Part shown: piece by piece, positions 35,530 to 42,321 of the stretch
Layout of the letters: every line of letters starts with the position of its first letter
Numbering within the stretch: position 1 is the stretch's first letter
DNA from: Cryobacterium sp.
GTDB taxonomy: Bacteria > Actinomycetota > Actinomycetes > Actinomycetales > Microbacteriaceae
Assembly: GCA_019639015.1 (NCBI GenBank)
Contig: JAHBSS010000013.1
Location: forward strand, 1-42,321
DNA length: 42,321 nt
Direction: 5' to 3'
Translations under genes and position numbers: made by a program
The notes under the pieces: generated by a model
Databases searched by the model: none
What the model was told of the DNA's origin: nothing
Seen by the model: only the letters and a program-made list of their open reading frames with translations

Positions 35530-35558
35530 TTGACCGCCCGGTCTATCTCAGGTAAGAT
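35530..35558 (+). promoter_or_regulatory. Promoter for rplU-rpmA
   Basis: TTGACC (35530-35535), 17-base spacer, TAAGAT (35553-35558): the best housekeeping promoter in the window. Transcription would start near 35565 and leave a leader of about 80 bases before the rplU GTG. It lies just upstream of the DUF4031 start on the opposite strand. Confidence 0.75.
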
Positions 35559-35643
35559 CGAACCTCGGCGCATCTTGGGTAAAGCCTGTTTTAGCGCCAA
35601 CGTCTTGAAGTTTTTGACAGTCCCAAAACACTAGGGGTTCTAA

Positions 35644-35952
35644 GTGGTTTACGCAGTTGTGCGCGCCGGTGGCCGCCAAGAAAAGGTTGAGGTCGGTACC
35701 GTTGTGGTTATCGATCATGTAAAAGCCGAGAAGGATGGCACAATCAGCCTGACTCCAGTGCTGTTCGTCGATGGCGACAAGATCACCCATGACGCAAAAT
35801 CACTCGCCAAGATCACGGTGAAAGCGGAAGTCATCAACGATCTTCGCGGACCGAAAATCAACATTCAGAATTACCGCAACAAATCGGGTTACAAGCGACG
35901 TATGGGACACCGTTCCGAGCTCACCAAAATCCGCATCACGAGCATTAAGTAG
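35644..35952 (+). CDS. rplU: 50S ribosomal protein L21
   Basis: 102-residue large-subunit protein binding 23S r[27 protein letters not shown] at the start and the C-terminal signature [31 protein letters not shown] start at 35644 with AGGGG six bases upstream. First gene of the rplU-rpmA-(obgE) operon, 12 bases from rpmA. Confidence 0.98.
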   Translation: MVYAVVRAGGRQEKVEVGTVVVIDHVKAEKDGTISLTPVLFVDGDKITHDAKSLAKITVKAEVINDLRGPKINIQNYRNKSGYKRRMGHRSELTKIRITSIK

Positions 35953-35964
35953 AGGGCAAGACTA

Positions 35965-36219
35965 ATGGCACACAAAAAGGGAGCTAGTTCCTCTCGAAAC
36001 GGTCGCGATTCGAACGCGCAACGTCTTGGAGTGAAACGATTTGGCGGCCAGACCGTCAACGCCGGTGAAATTCTCGTCCGCCAGAGGGGTACACATTTTC
36101 ACCCTGGTGAGAACGTGGGTCGCGGTGGAGATGACACGCTATTTGCGCTTTCGGCTGGATCGGTTGAGTTCGCCTCAAAGGGTGGTCGCAAGGTAGTCAA
36201 CATTGTGACGGGAGCCTAA
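35965..36219 (+). CDS. rpmA: 50S ribosomal protein L27
   Basis: 84 residues beginning [24 protein letters not shown] with the L27 core GVKRFGGQ and [25 protein letters not shown]27 reaches the peptidyl transferase centre. There is no cleaved N-terminal extension, unlike the Firmicutes type. RBS AGAGGGCA upstream of ATG 35965. Normal partner of rplU. Confidence 0.98.
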   Translation: MAHKKGASSSRNGRDSNAQRLGVKRFGGQTVNAGEILVRQRGTHFHPGENVGRGGDDTLFALSAGSVEFASKGGRKVVNIVTGA

Positions 36220-36261
36220 ACCGCCTGTTTCAAAGGCCAAGACAAGATTTATCTTCGTTGG

Positions 36262-36279
36262 GGCGAGCTAACGCTCGCC
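36262..36279 (+). terminator. Hairpin between rpmA and obgE
   Basis: Perfect 7-bp stem GGCGAGC-TAAC-GCTCGCC, followed by TTCGGCGTTT rather than a proper T-run. Possibly a partial terminator or processing site giving less obgE than L27 mRNA. Confidence 0.45.
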
Positions 36280-36309
36280 TTCGGCGTTTAATGGGCGGTG
36301 GAGGAACAC

Positions 36310-37848
36310 GTGGCTGAGTTTGTAGATCAAGTAACTTTGCACCTTCGCGCCGGTAGCGGCGGAAATGGATGCGTGTCAATCCGTCGCGAAAAGTTCAAAC
36401 CTCTCGCAGGCCCAGACGGTGGCGACGGCGGGAACGCCGGAGACATTATTGTCGTGGCCGATCCTCAAGTGACAACTTTGCTTGGATTCAAACGTGCACC
36501 GCATCGCAAGTCAGACAACGGTGGCCCCGGAATGGGCGACAATCGCACCGGGTTTAGTAGTCCCGATGTTTTACTTTCCGCCCCTATCGGAACAGTCATC
36601 AAAGACAGCAACGGTGTTACCCTTGCCGACCTAAAACGCCCGGGAGAAAGGTTCGTTGTTGCAGAAGGTGGGCAAGGTGGCCTTGGTAATGCTGCACTTG
36701 CTAGCACTAAACGTAAAGCCCCCGGTTTCGCTTTGCTTGGCACTCCTGGTTGGGAAGGCGATGTAATTCTCGAACTGAAAGTGATGGCGGATGTCGCGCT
36801 TGTCGGCTATCCTTCCGCGGGCAAATCGAGCCTCATCGCAGCAATGTCCGCTGCAAGGCCGAAGATCGCCGATTACCCGTTCACAACTTTGCAACCGAAT
36901 TTGGGAGTCGTGGATGCGGAAGGAGTGCGATACACGATCGCGGATGTTCCCGGATTGATTGAGGGGGCAAGCGAAGGCAAGGGACTCGGTCTCGAATTCT
37001 TGAGGCACGTCGAGCGATGCACCGTTATCCTTCACGTGCTTGACTGCGCGACACTTGAGCCCGGTCGAGATCCTCTAACTGACCTCGACGTGATTTTGAA
37101 TGAGCTCAGGTCATACGAGGTTGAGGGTGGTCAAGTGCCGCTAATAGATCGACGCCAACTAGTGGCACTAAACAAGGTTGACGTGCCCGAAGGCAAGGAA
37201 CTAGCTGACCTGGTTCGCAGCGAACTGGAGGCCCGCGGTTACGGAGTGTTTGAAGTGTCCGCAGTGAGTCACGAAGGGCTCCGGGAACTTTCGTTTGCAT
37301 TGGCGAGTCTGATCCGAGAGGACCGTGCGAACCTTGCCGTACCTGAAGTAGTAACAATCAGGCCAAAACCCGCAGATGCGTCTGATTTCGAGGTCAAAGT
37401 CGAAGGCGGCTCAAGCGGAAATACTTTCCGGATTATCGGTCGCAAAACAGACCGCTGGGTAGCGCAAACGGATTTCGAAAATGACGAAGCAATTGGCTAC
37501 CTGGCGGACCGGCTTGCCAAGCTCGGCGTGGAGGAAGCACTCGTAAAAGCAGGTGCAACTTCGGGGTCTAAGGTTGTCATAGGTGCGGGTAAAGGCGTGG
37601 ATTTCGATTGGGAGCCAACGCTAACTTCAACTGCCGAGCTGATCACAAGTCCGCGAGGCTTGGACGCCCGCTTAGACGCACAGCAGCGTCCCTCCAGAGC
37701 GCAACGTCGAGAAGATTACTTCGATCGGATGGATGCAAAGGCTGCTGCCCGCGCAGAGCTCGAGCAAGAGCGCAAATCCGGACTCTGGACGCAACAACAC
37801 GACAACACAGCAAAAGGGTCCGATCCAGAGGATGAGTCAGCAACTTAG
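36310..37848 (+). CDS. obgE: Obg-family GTPase (CgtA)
   Basis: Ribosome-associated GTPase for 50S assembly and stress response. 512 residues: glycine-rich Obg fold (to about 155, [23 protein letters not shown]), G domain with P-loop GYPSAGKSS at 166-174, G2 [10 protein letters not shown]3 [10 protein letters not shown]4 NKVD, and a C-terminal OCT domain; the last 50 residues are basic and disordered, which is longer than in E. coli. GTG at 36310 is preferred over GTG 36298 because GGAGG lies five bases upstream of it. Overlaps the proB start by 17 bases. Confidence 0.96.
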   Translation: MAEFVDQVTLHLRAGSGGNGCVSIRREKFKPLAGPDGGDGGNAGDIIVVADPQVTTLLGFKRAPHRKSDNGGPGMGDNRTGFSSPDVLLSAPIGTVIKDSNGVTLADLKRPGERFVVAEGGQGGLGNAALASTKRKAPGFALLGTPGWEGDVILELKVMADVALVGYPSAGKSSLIAAMSAARPKIADYPFTTLQPNLGVVDAEGVRYTIADVPGLIEGASEGKGLGLEFLRHVERCTVILHVLDCATLEPGRDPLTDLDVILNELRSYEVEGGQVPLIDRRQLVALNKVDVPEGKELADLVRSELEARGYGVFEVSAVSHEGLRELSFALASLIREDRANLAVPEVVTIRPKPADASDFEVKVEGGSSGNTFRIIGRKTDRWVAQTDFENDEAIGYLADRLAKLGVEEALVKAGATSGSKVVIGAGKGVDFDWEPTLTSTAELITSPRGLDARLDAQQRPSRAQRREDYFDRMDAKAAARAELEQERKSGLWTQQHDNTAKGSDPEDESAT

Positions 37849-38632
37849 TTCCCGCAATCAAATTCCAAGCGCGCGTCGAGTAGTAGTCAAAGTCGGTTCG
37901 TCCTCGATTAGTGGAACCAATGCGAGCCAATTGCCTAACCTTGTTGACACGATCGCGGTTTGTCACAGTTCCGGAACAGAAGTGGTCTTAGTTTCCTCCG
38001 GGGCGATCGCAACCGGTTTGCCTTTTCTAAACCTCAGTTCAAGACCAACAGACCTTCCCACTCAACAAGCCGCCGCAGCGGTAGGACAGTCATTGCTCAT
38101 CCACCGCTACCAAGTTGCGTTGGAGCGTTACGCGATTACAGCGGGTCAGGTCCTGCTGACAGCCGGGGATTTGGAAAATGTTGAGCATCGAGATAACGCC
38201 AAGCGCGCAATGGAGCGACTTTTGGCGCTACGGATTCTTCCAATCGTGAACGAAAACGACACGGTCGCAACTCATGAGATCAGGTTCGGCGACAACGATC
38301 GCTTGGCTGCACTTGTTAGCGAACTAGTTGACGCCGACCTGTTGCTCTTGCTTTCGGATGTTGACGGCTTGTACACGAAACCGCCATCAGAGCCTGGTGC
38401 CGAAATAGTTCGCGAAGTCGGGTTTGATGATCGGCTTGAAGGGATAAGCCTTGGGGGAGTTGGGTTGGCGGGACTCGGCACCGGTGGTGCTGTAACCAAA
38501 GTCTCCGCTGCTAGGCACGCCAATTCGGTCGGAATACCGACCCTGCTGACATCCACAGAACAATTTGCGGCTGCTCTTGCCGGCGAACATGTTGGAACTT
38601 GGTTCGAACCGGCGATCGAAAGAACCGCGTAG
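37832..38632 (+). CDS. proB: Glutamate 5-kinase, short form without PUA domain
   Basis: First step of proline synthesis from glutamate. 266 residues containing only the amino-acid-kinase domain: [10 protein letters not shown] near residue 18, [36 protein letters not shown] (nucleotide/substrate site) and LLSDVDGLY. The C-terminal PUA domain present in E. coli ProB (about 370 residues) is absent. ATG 37832 overlaps the end of obgE by 17 bases; the frame is open further upstream but inside obgE. Usually followed by proA; proA is not here. Confidence 0.93.
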   Translation: MSQQLSSRNQIPSARRVVVKVGSSSISGTNASQLPNLVDTIAVCHSSGTEVVLVSSGAIATGLPFLNLSSRPTDLPTQQAAAAVGQSLLIHRYQVALERYAITAGQVLLTAGDLENVEHRDNAKRAMERLLALRILPIVNENDTVATHEIRFGDNDRLAALVSELVDADLLLLLSDVDGLYTKPPSEPGAEIVREVGFDDRLEGISLGGVGLAGLGTGGAVTKVSAARHANSVGIPTLLTSTEQFAAALAGEHVGTWFEPAIERTA

Positions 38633-38729
38633 CAAGCGTCGAATTTCCAGTTCAATCCTTAGACCTGTGTCTGAAACAGGGTAGATTGGGTTCGGCGTTC
38701 ATTTGAGTTGAGTTTGGAACGGAGTTGGG

Positions 38730-38915
38730 ATGTTGCCATTGGTACTTGCGGCGGTTGAGGAGCGGGCTCCGTTGATTATGCCAAACTGGGCGTTCCCGCT
38801 CACAGCATTCATTGTGTTCACCGTTCTTGGTGTGATCACTTGGAGTTTTCGAGATGTCGCCAACCGTCACGGCGGGCGCGCCCACTCCGACCGTAACGAG
38901 CACTCCGGGCACTAG
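38730..38915 (+). CDS. Small single-pass membrane protein
   Basis: 61 residues: hydrophobic segment [21 protein letters not shown] (about 19-39) followed by a polar, histidine-rich tail. Small proteins of this layout are found between proA or proB and nadD in many actinobacteria. ATG 38730 has GGAG six bases upstream. The gap from proB (97 bases) shows only a weak CCTGT...ACAGG stem. Function unknown. Confidence 0.7.
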   Translation: MLPLVLAAVEERAPLIMPNWAFPLTAFIVFTVLGVITWSFRDVANRHGGRAHSDRNEHSGH

Positions 38916-38926
38916 GCGGAAAATCT

Positions 38927-39529
38927 ATGGCCGCCCTTGCGCAAAGGCGCCCACGAATAGGCGTCATGGGTGGCACGTTTGATCCAATTCACCACGGCCA
39001 CTTGGTTGCAGCGAGTGAGGTACGTCAGCACTTTGATCTGGATAGCGTGATTTTCGTCCCGACAGGTCAGTCGTATCAGAAGCGCGATGTAACAGAACCG
39101 GAACACCGCTATTTGATGACTGTTATTGCAACTGCCGCTAATCCGTCGTTTTCGGTGAGCCGAGTGGATATTGATCGAGAAGGGCCGACTTATACGATTG
39201 ACACTCTTCGCGAGATGCATGAACTCAATCCGGATGCCGAAATATTCTTCATTTCAGGAGTCGACGCGTTAGCCAATATTTCCGAGTGGAAGGATGCCAG
39301 TTATCTGTTCGAACTGGCACATTTTGTTGCTGTGAGTCGGCCGGGGCATTCCTTGAAAGTTACTGGATTGCCCAAAGAGCACGTAAGCTTGCTGGAAGTG
39401 CCCGCTCTGGCGATCTCATCTACAGACTGTAGGAGCAGAGTGAACCGGGGATTCCCGGTCTGGTACCTAGTTCCAGACGGGGTCGTGCAGTACATCTCCA
39501 AATATCATTTGTATCGGAGTTCAACGTGA
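38927..39529 (+). CDS. nadD: Nicotinate-nucleotide adenylyltransferase
   Basis: Adenylates nicotinate mononucleotide in NAD synthesis. 200 residues of the cytidylyltransferase-like fold: [11 protein letters not shown] at 15-25, [10 protein letters not shown] substrate loop, [13 protein letters not shown], and the C-terminal [10 protein letters not shown] motif in place of the usual ISST.IR. ATG 38927 sits 11 bases after the small membrane gene. Its stop overlaps the next gene's GTG by four bases (GTGA). Confidence 0.96.
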   Translation: MAALAQRRPRIGVMGGTFDPIHHGHLVAASEVRQHFDLDSVIFVPTGQSYQKRDVTEPEHRYLMTVIATAANPSFSVSRVDIDREGPTYTIDTLREMHELNPDAEIFFISGVDALANISEWKDASYLFELAHFVAVSRPGHSLKVTGLPKEHVSLLEVPALAISSTDCRSRVNRGFPVWYLVPDGVVQYISKYHLYRSST

Positions 39530-40749
39530 CAACCTCGCAAGATGAGCGCCCCACGAGCCGTAGGGCTCGGCGGGAGAGCGAGCGCGGTTTCGCAGAGTCT
39601 GGACCTTCAACACCGGTACCGCAATCGCAGTCTAGTTATAGCCCTGATCAGGTATTTCCAGGATTTGCCAGTCATTCAGAACAGCCAGCAGCGGCTCATG
39701 AATCAAGACACGGCGCTGTTCCCGCGGAGCAGCCTTTGCGGCGGCCTCGGGCATCCGGAAACCCTCGCGACGACGATAACCCACCCCAGTTCCGTGCAAG
39801 GGACTTTTCGCCTGAAGGCCGGGGAACTTCGTTCACCGCAACACCCCAAGTACCCTATACACCGCCATCAGTCGGCAGTGAGAGTCTCACTTACCAAACC
39901 TTGCTAGGTGGCGCTCAAGCCTCAAGCGCTCCTCAATTTGCTGCGACCCCAGACACCCCAAAAGTGGTCACAGAATCCCCCTCGCCTTTTGGCTTTGACC
40001 CAGGACCGGTTGAACAGACCCTAAGTCGCCGTGAGCTTCGAGCACTGCGAGACGCTGCCTTAGCGCAAGAGCCAGGCGCCGCATCCGATGGCTTGACAAC
40101 GCAACTGCCTCCGTTGGTTGAACCCAACGTTCAATCAACCCCAAGTGCGACTCAAACGTTCTTTGCGACTCCAACTCAAGAGCCGGCCTTCAACTTTGCG
40201 CCAATACCTCCGCAGCCTCAACCAGTCGTACAAGAAGCCCCGATTCGCGAAGTGATCACTGCACCGGAGGTTTACTCAACCGGAACCGCCCCTTCTGCCA
40301 CAGACGATGACGCGTTCTCGGCACTAATCGGGCATCACCGCAGGGATGTTGCCGCCAGCGATTCGATCACAACAAGCGCGTTGATCATGCCAGCTTTCCC
40401 GCAAACCGGGCAAATAACCTCTCCGCTAAGCGGCACCGGCGAAATCCTTCTAACTGGTTCTGTGAATTTGCCGCACAGCCTCGCAACCACTGGCCTGAAC
40501 CCCGCGAGGTTCGATTCGCCAGATATCGACAAATTCTTCGAAACCTCCGATCGCGAAATGATTTCCCCGGATGCGGCGCCAGTTAGTGCGTCAAGTGCTG
40601 TGAGTTCACACACTTCGACCCAGAGTGTACTGATTTCGAAGCCGCCAAGGGGCGGAAAGATGGTAATGGTGCTTGGCGTGACTGGCGCGGCTCTTGCAGT
40701 CGGAGTAGTACTGCTTTTCGCCGCCGGAATGATCTTCAAGATCTTCTGA
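39526..40749 (+). CDS. Large disordered protein with C-terminal membrane anchor
   Basis: 407 residues, mostly low-complexity Pro/Ser/Thr/Gln sequence (residues about 1-370) without a folded domain I can recognise, ending in one membrane helix (about 384-404, [25 protein letters not shown]) and a two-residue tail. The N-terminal part is arginine-rich ([14 protein letters not shown]) and [13 protein letters not shown] occurs mid-way. In related genomes this nadD-rsfS slot may hold a LytR-type or a similar disordered protein. Translationally coupled to nadD. Function unknown. Confidence 0.8.
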   Translation: MTTSQDERPTSRRARRESERGFAESGPSTPVPQSQSSYSPDQVFPGFASHSEQPAAAHESRHGAVPAEQPLRRPRASGNPRDDDNPPQFRARDFSPEGRGTSFTATPQVPYTPPSVGSESLTYQTLLGGAQASSAPQFAATPDTPKVVTESPSPFGFDPGPVEQTLSRRELRALRDAALAQEPGAASDGLTTQLPPLVEPNVQSTPSATQTFFATPTQEPAFNFAPIPPQPQPVVQEAPIREVITAPEVYSTGTAPSATDDDAFSALIGHHRRDVAASDSITTSALIMPAFPQTGQITSPLSGTGEILLTGSVNLPHSLATTGLNPARFDSPDIDKFFETSDREMISPDAAPVSASSAVSSHTSTQSVLISKPPRGGKMVMVLGVTGAALAVGVVLLFAAGMIFKIF

Positions 40750-40787
40750 TTGGTATTCGTGAAGCACTCTACATTTGCGAGGAAGCT

Positions 40788-41144
40788 GTGACAGTTTCCA
40801 AGACAACTTTGCGAGATTTGAGCACCGCGATCGAGGCAGCGGAATCGAAGCAAGCTGAAGATTTGGTTGCCCTAGACGTGTCGCTACCGCTGCCATTTGC
40901 AGAAGTGTTTCTGCTTGCCAGCGGTAGAAGTGAACGCCAAGTTCTTGCCATTGCCGAAGAAATAGAGGACAGGCTTCGAGACATCGATGTGAAACCGTTG
41001 CGGCGTGAGGGTAGGCGAGAAGGTCGCTGGGTGTTGCTCGACTTTGGTGATCTCGTGGTGCACGTATTCCACCAAGAGGAGCGAATGTACTACTCGCTTG
41101 AGCGCATTTGGAAGGACTGCCCGGTCATCCCCTTGGGCAGTTAG
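40788..41144 (+). CDS. rsfS: Ribosomal silencing factor RsfS
   Basis: 118-residue RsfS/Iojap protein that binds L14 and blocks subunit joining under nutrient shortage. Family features: KQAEDLVALDVS, FLLASGRSERQVLAIAEEIEDRL, and RREGRREGRWVLLDFGDLVVHVFHQEERMYYSLERIW. GTG start at 40788 with GAGGAAGCT directly upstream. Standard neighbour of nadD; stop is followed after one base by the next gene's ATG. Confidence 0.97.
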   Translation: MTVSKTTLRDLSTAIEAAESKQAEDLVALDVSLPLPFAEVFLLASGRSERQVLAIAEEIEDRLRDIDVKPLRREGRREGRWVLLDFGDLVVHVFHQEERMYYSLERIWKDCPVIPLGS

Positions 41145-41145
41145 C

Positions 41146-42105
41146 ATGTCCGAACTCGTCAGGTGGGATGCTACTCCCGCAGATCCAATCGAGAACATTC
41201 GCCGAATCGAAGAGTGGGTGGACGAGCTACTGGGTATGGATTTGGTTTCGGAATTCGCAGGCGATAGCTCCAAATTTGCAAGCCTTGAACTTGTGGCAAA
41301 ACTCGAAGCGCTCGACAATTTCGCAACACTGAATTGGGATTTTCGCGCAGGCCGCGAACGAAACCTCGCGCTCGAACCAATTTTCACTAAGGCGCAATCG
41401 GCCGCAATTGACTCGGCTGCTGCGCGATTGTGGCTGGATGGCACACCCACGCCGCGCAAGAAGAAATACGACTCAGCAATCATGACCGGTGGCATGGTGA
41501 GGGCAGGAATTGTAAAACCCCGCTTCCTGGTTGAACTCTCGGAATCCGGAGTTGAATTCGGCGAGGCGGTGTTTCTCGGTGCTAGTCGCGCTTTCGCCGG
41601 GGATGAGGTGGCTTTATCCGAGCGACTCGGAGTTGATGGTGACAACGAGATTGACGCAATGCGAACCGGGATGACTCAAGCGTTTGGGCTTGGAACTCCA
41701 ACGGAACACCGAAGTGGCGGGACAGGTTTCGGCTATTGGGAAGAGACGGAATGGCAACACGGCCAGCAGATGTTTAGGGTGATAGCGGCGCCATCATCCG
41801 AACCCAACTCGCGTCGAGCAAACACGCTCGACACATTCAGGTATCTGGCGGGCTCAATAGATCCAGCTTCAAAGTCAATTCTTGTTGTGACCACTCCGGT
41901 TTATGTGCCGTACCAAGCCGCGATGGCTGTCATGGCATTCGGTTTGGAACGGGGGTGTTGCGTCGAGACGGTTGCCGTGAGTGATTCGGCAAATGATCTT
42001 GGCCTAGACACTCAGATTTTTGGCCAACAACATAAGCTCCAAGAATTACGGTCTGCCATTCATGGTTACCGCATTCTGATTGGCGAACTACTAAGCGGTA
42101 GATAA
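41146..42105 (+). CDS. Conserved protein of unknown function downstream of rsfS
   Basis: 319 residues from ATG 41146, one base after the rsfS stop; the open frame continues upstream inside rsfS. Soluble, no signal peptide. Two parts can be seen: a helical first part (about 1-100, with LVAKLEALDNFATLNWDF and GRERNLALEPIFTKAQ) and a mixed alpha/beta part with IMTGGMVRAGIVKPRFLVEL, ASRAFAGDEVALSERLG and, near the end, SILVVTTPVYVPYQAAMAVMAFGLERG. The latter reads like a nucleotide-binding alpha/beta fold resembling the DUF218/YdcF group, but I cannot confirm this. No function is proposed. Confidence 0.7.
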   Translation: MSELVRWDATPADPIENIRRIEEWVDELLGMDLVSEFAGDSSKFASLELVAKLEALDNFATLNWDFRAGRERNLALEPIFTKAQSAAIDSAAARLWLDGTPTPRKKKYDSAIMTGGMVRAGIVKPRFLVELSESGVEFGEAVFLGASRAFAGDEVALSERLGVDGDNEIDAMRTGMTQAFGLGTPTEHRSGGTGFGYWEETEWQHGQQMFRVIAAPSSEPNSRRANTLDTFRYLAGSIDPASKSILVVTTPVYVPYQAAMAVMAFGLERGCCVETVAVSDSANDLGLDTQIFGQQHKLQELRSAIHGYRILIGELLSGR

Positions 42106-42220
42106 ATAATCAATTACCGACCCGTGAGCGATCCGGCTTTGCTTGCAAAATAGTACTAGCCCGACCGGTTCGAACCTGTCAGAATTACCCCAACGCCCGA
42201 CCAGCGCAAGGATCAAACAC
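42106..42220. other. Intergenic stretch with GGTTCGAACC palindrome
   Basis: 115 bases between the unknown protein and the last gene. Holds a perfect 10-bp palindrome GGTTCGAACC (42167-42176) extendable to 16 of 18 positions (GAC.GGTTCGAACC.GTC). It resembles a tRNA T-arm in isolation, but no cloverleaf surrounds it. TTGCTTGCAAAATAGTACTA upstream is a possible promoter region. Confidence 0.4.
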
Positions 42221-42321
42221 ATGAGAACTCTACGTTCCCTGTTATTTGTAGTACCGGCCATCGTCCTCACGGCTGGTACCCCGGTGCGAGCTGTGCGCCC
42301 TAGGGGAGGCGACGCGGCATG
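42221..42321 (+). CDS. Start of a probable secreted protein, cut by window edge
   Basis: ATG at 42221 with AAGGA nine bases upstream opens a frame that runs to the end of the window (33 codons). The N-terminus is signal-peptide-like: MRTLR, then SLLFVVPAIVLTAGTPVRA. Too little is visible to assign a family, and the later codons are more GC-rich than the neighbours. Confidence 0.45.
   Translation, partial: MRTLRSLLFVVPAIVLTAGTPVRAVRPRGGDAA

Noticed and set aside
35614-35642. TTGACA at 35614 as rplU promoter
   Set aside because: The matching -10 position would be GTTCTA, on the ribosome site/start; the TTGACC-N17-TAAGAT pair upstream is far better.
42160-42180. tRNA gene at the GGTTCGAACC motif
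   Set aside because: Only a T-arm-like palindrome; no acceptor, D or anticodon arm could be built around it.

Overview
This is bacterial chromosome from a member of the Actinomycetota. Gene content and order fit the Microbacteriaceae, perhaps one of the small-genome aquatic lineages; that genus-level guess is inference from mid-range base composition and compact spacing. The left third keeps the actinobacterial block that in Mycobacterium tuberculosis reads pepN - Rv2466c - rpiB - nei - tig - clpP1 - clpP2 - clpX. The right third keeps another ancestral block: valS, ileS (with an actinobacterial translational T-box), folC, a DUF4233 gene, ndk, rne, rplU, rpmA, obgE, proB, nadD, rsfS. Many genes start with GTG or TTG, and 1-17 base stop/start overlaps are common.

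Layout. 1-5946: aminopeptidase N (cut by the left edge), a divergent run of a DsbA-like thiol protein, ribose-5-phosphate isomerase B, Fpg/Nei DNA glycosylase, PaiB-like flavoprotein and a YtcJ-like amidohydrolase. 5947-7367: a non-core island with a tiny DUF2510 protein, a 25-residue cysteine-rich mini-gene with its own ideal ribosome binding site and terminator, a decayed NAD-epimerase and a membrane-anchored unknown. 7368-12510: tRNA-Gly, tRNA-Pro, tig, a ClgR-like box, clpP1-clpP2, a CopC-like secreted protein and clpX. 12521-19309: accessory genes: an S33 peptidase behind a perfect palindrome, a GntR regulator divergent from ACC deaminase (acdS), a RHH/Doc toxin-antitoxin pair, an M3 oligopeptidase, and an ArsR-like regulator preceded by a striking repeat operator. 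19359-26315: valS and a small partner, a surface-type protein, an MHS-family transporter divergent from a TetR regulator, and a GntR/DUF1648 pair. 26330-42105: the ileS-to-rsfS block, with a VKOR gene, a DUF4031 gene and three unknown proteins inserted. 42106-42321: a regulatory-looking stretch and the start of a probable secreted protein.

Functionally the window is mostly protein quality control (trigger factor, ClpP1P2, ClpX, three peptidases), translation (two synthetases, two tRNAs, L21, L27, Obg, RsfS, RNase E/G) and housekeeping metabolism (folate, NAD, proline, nucleotides). No insertion sequence, prophage, CRISPR array or rRNA was seen. The strongest candidate for something undescribed is the cysteine-rich mini-gene at 6410-6487. 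The clearest new regulatory structure is the TTGCAAAGA repeat cluster at 18296-18343.
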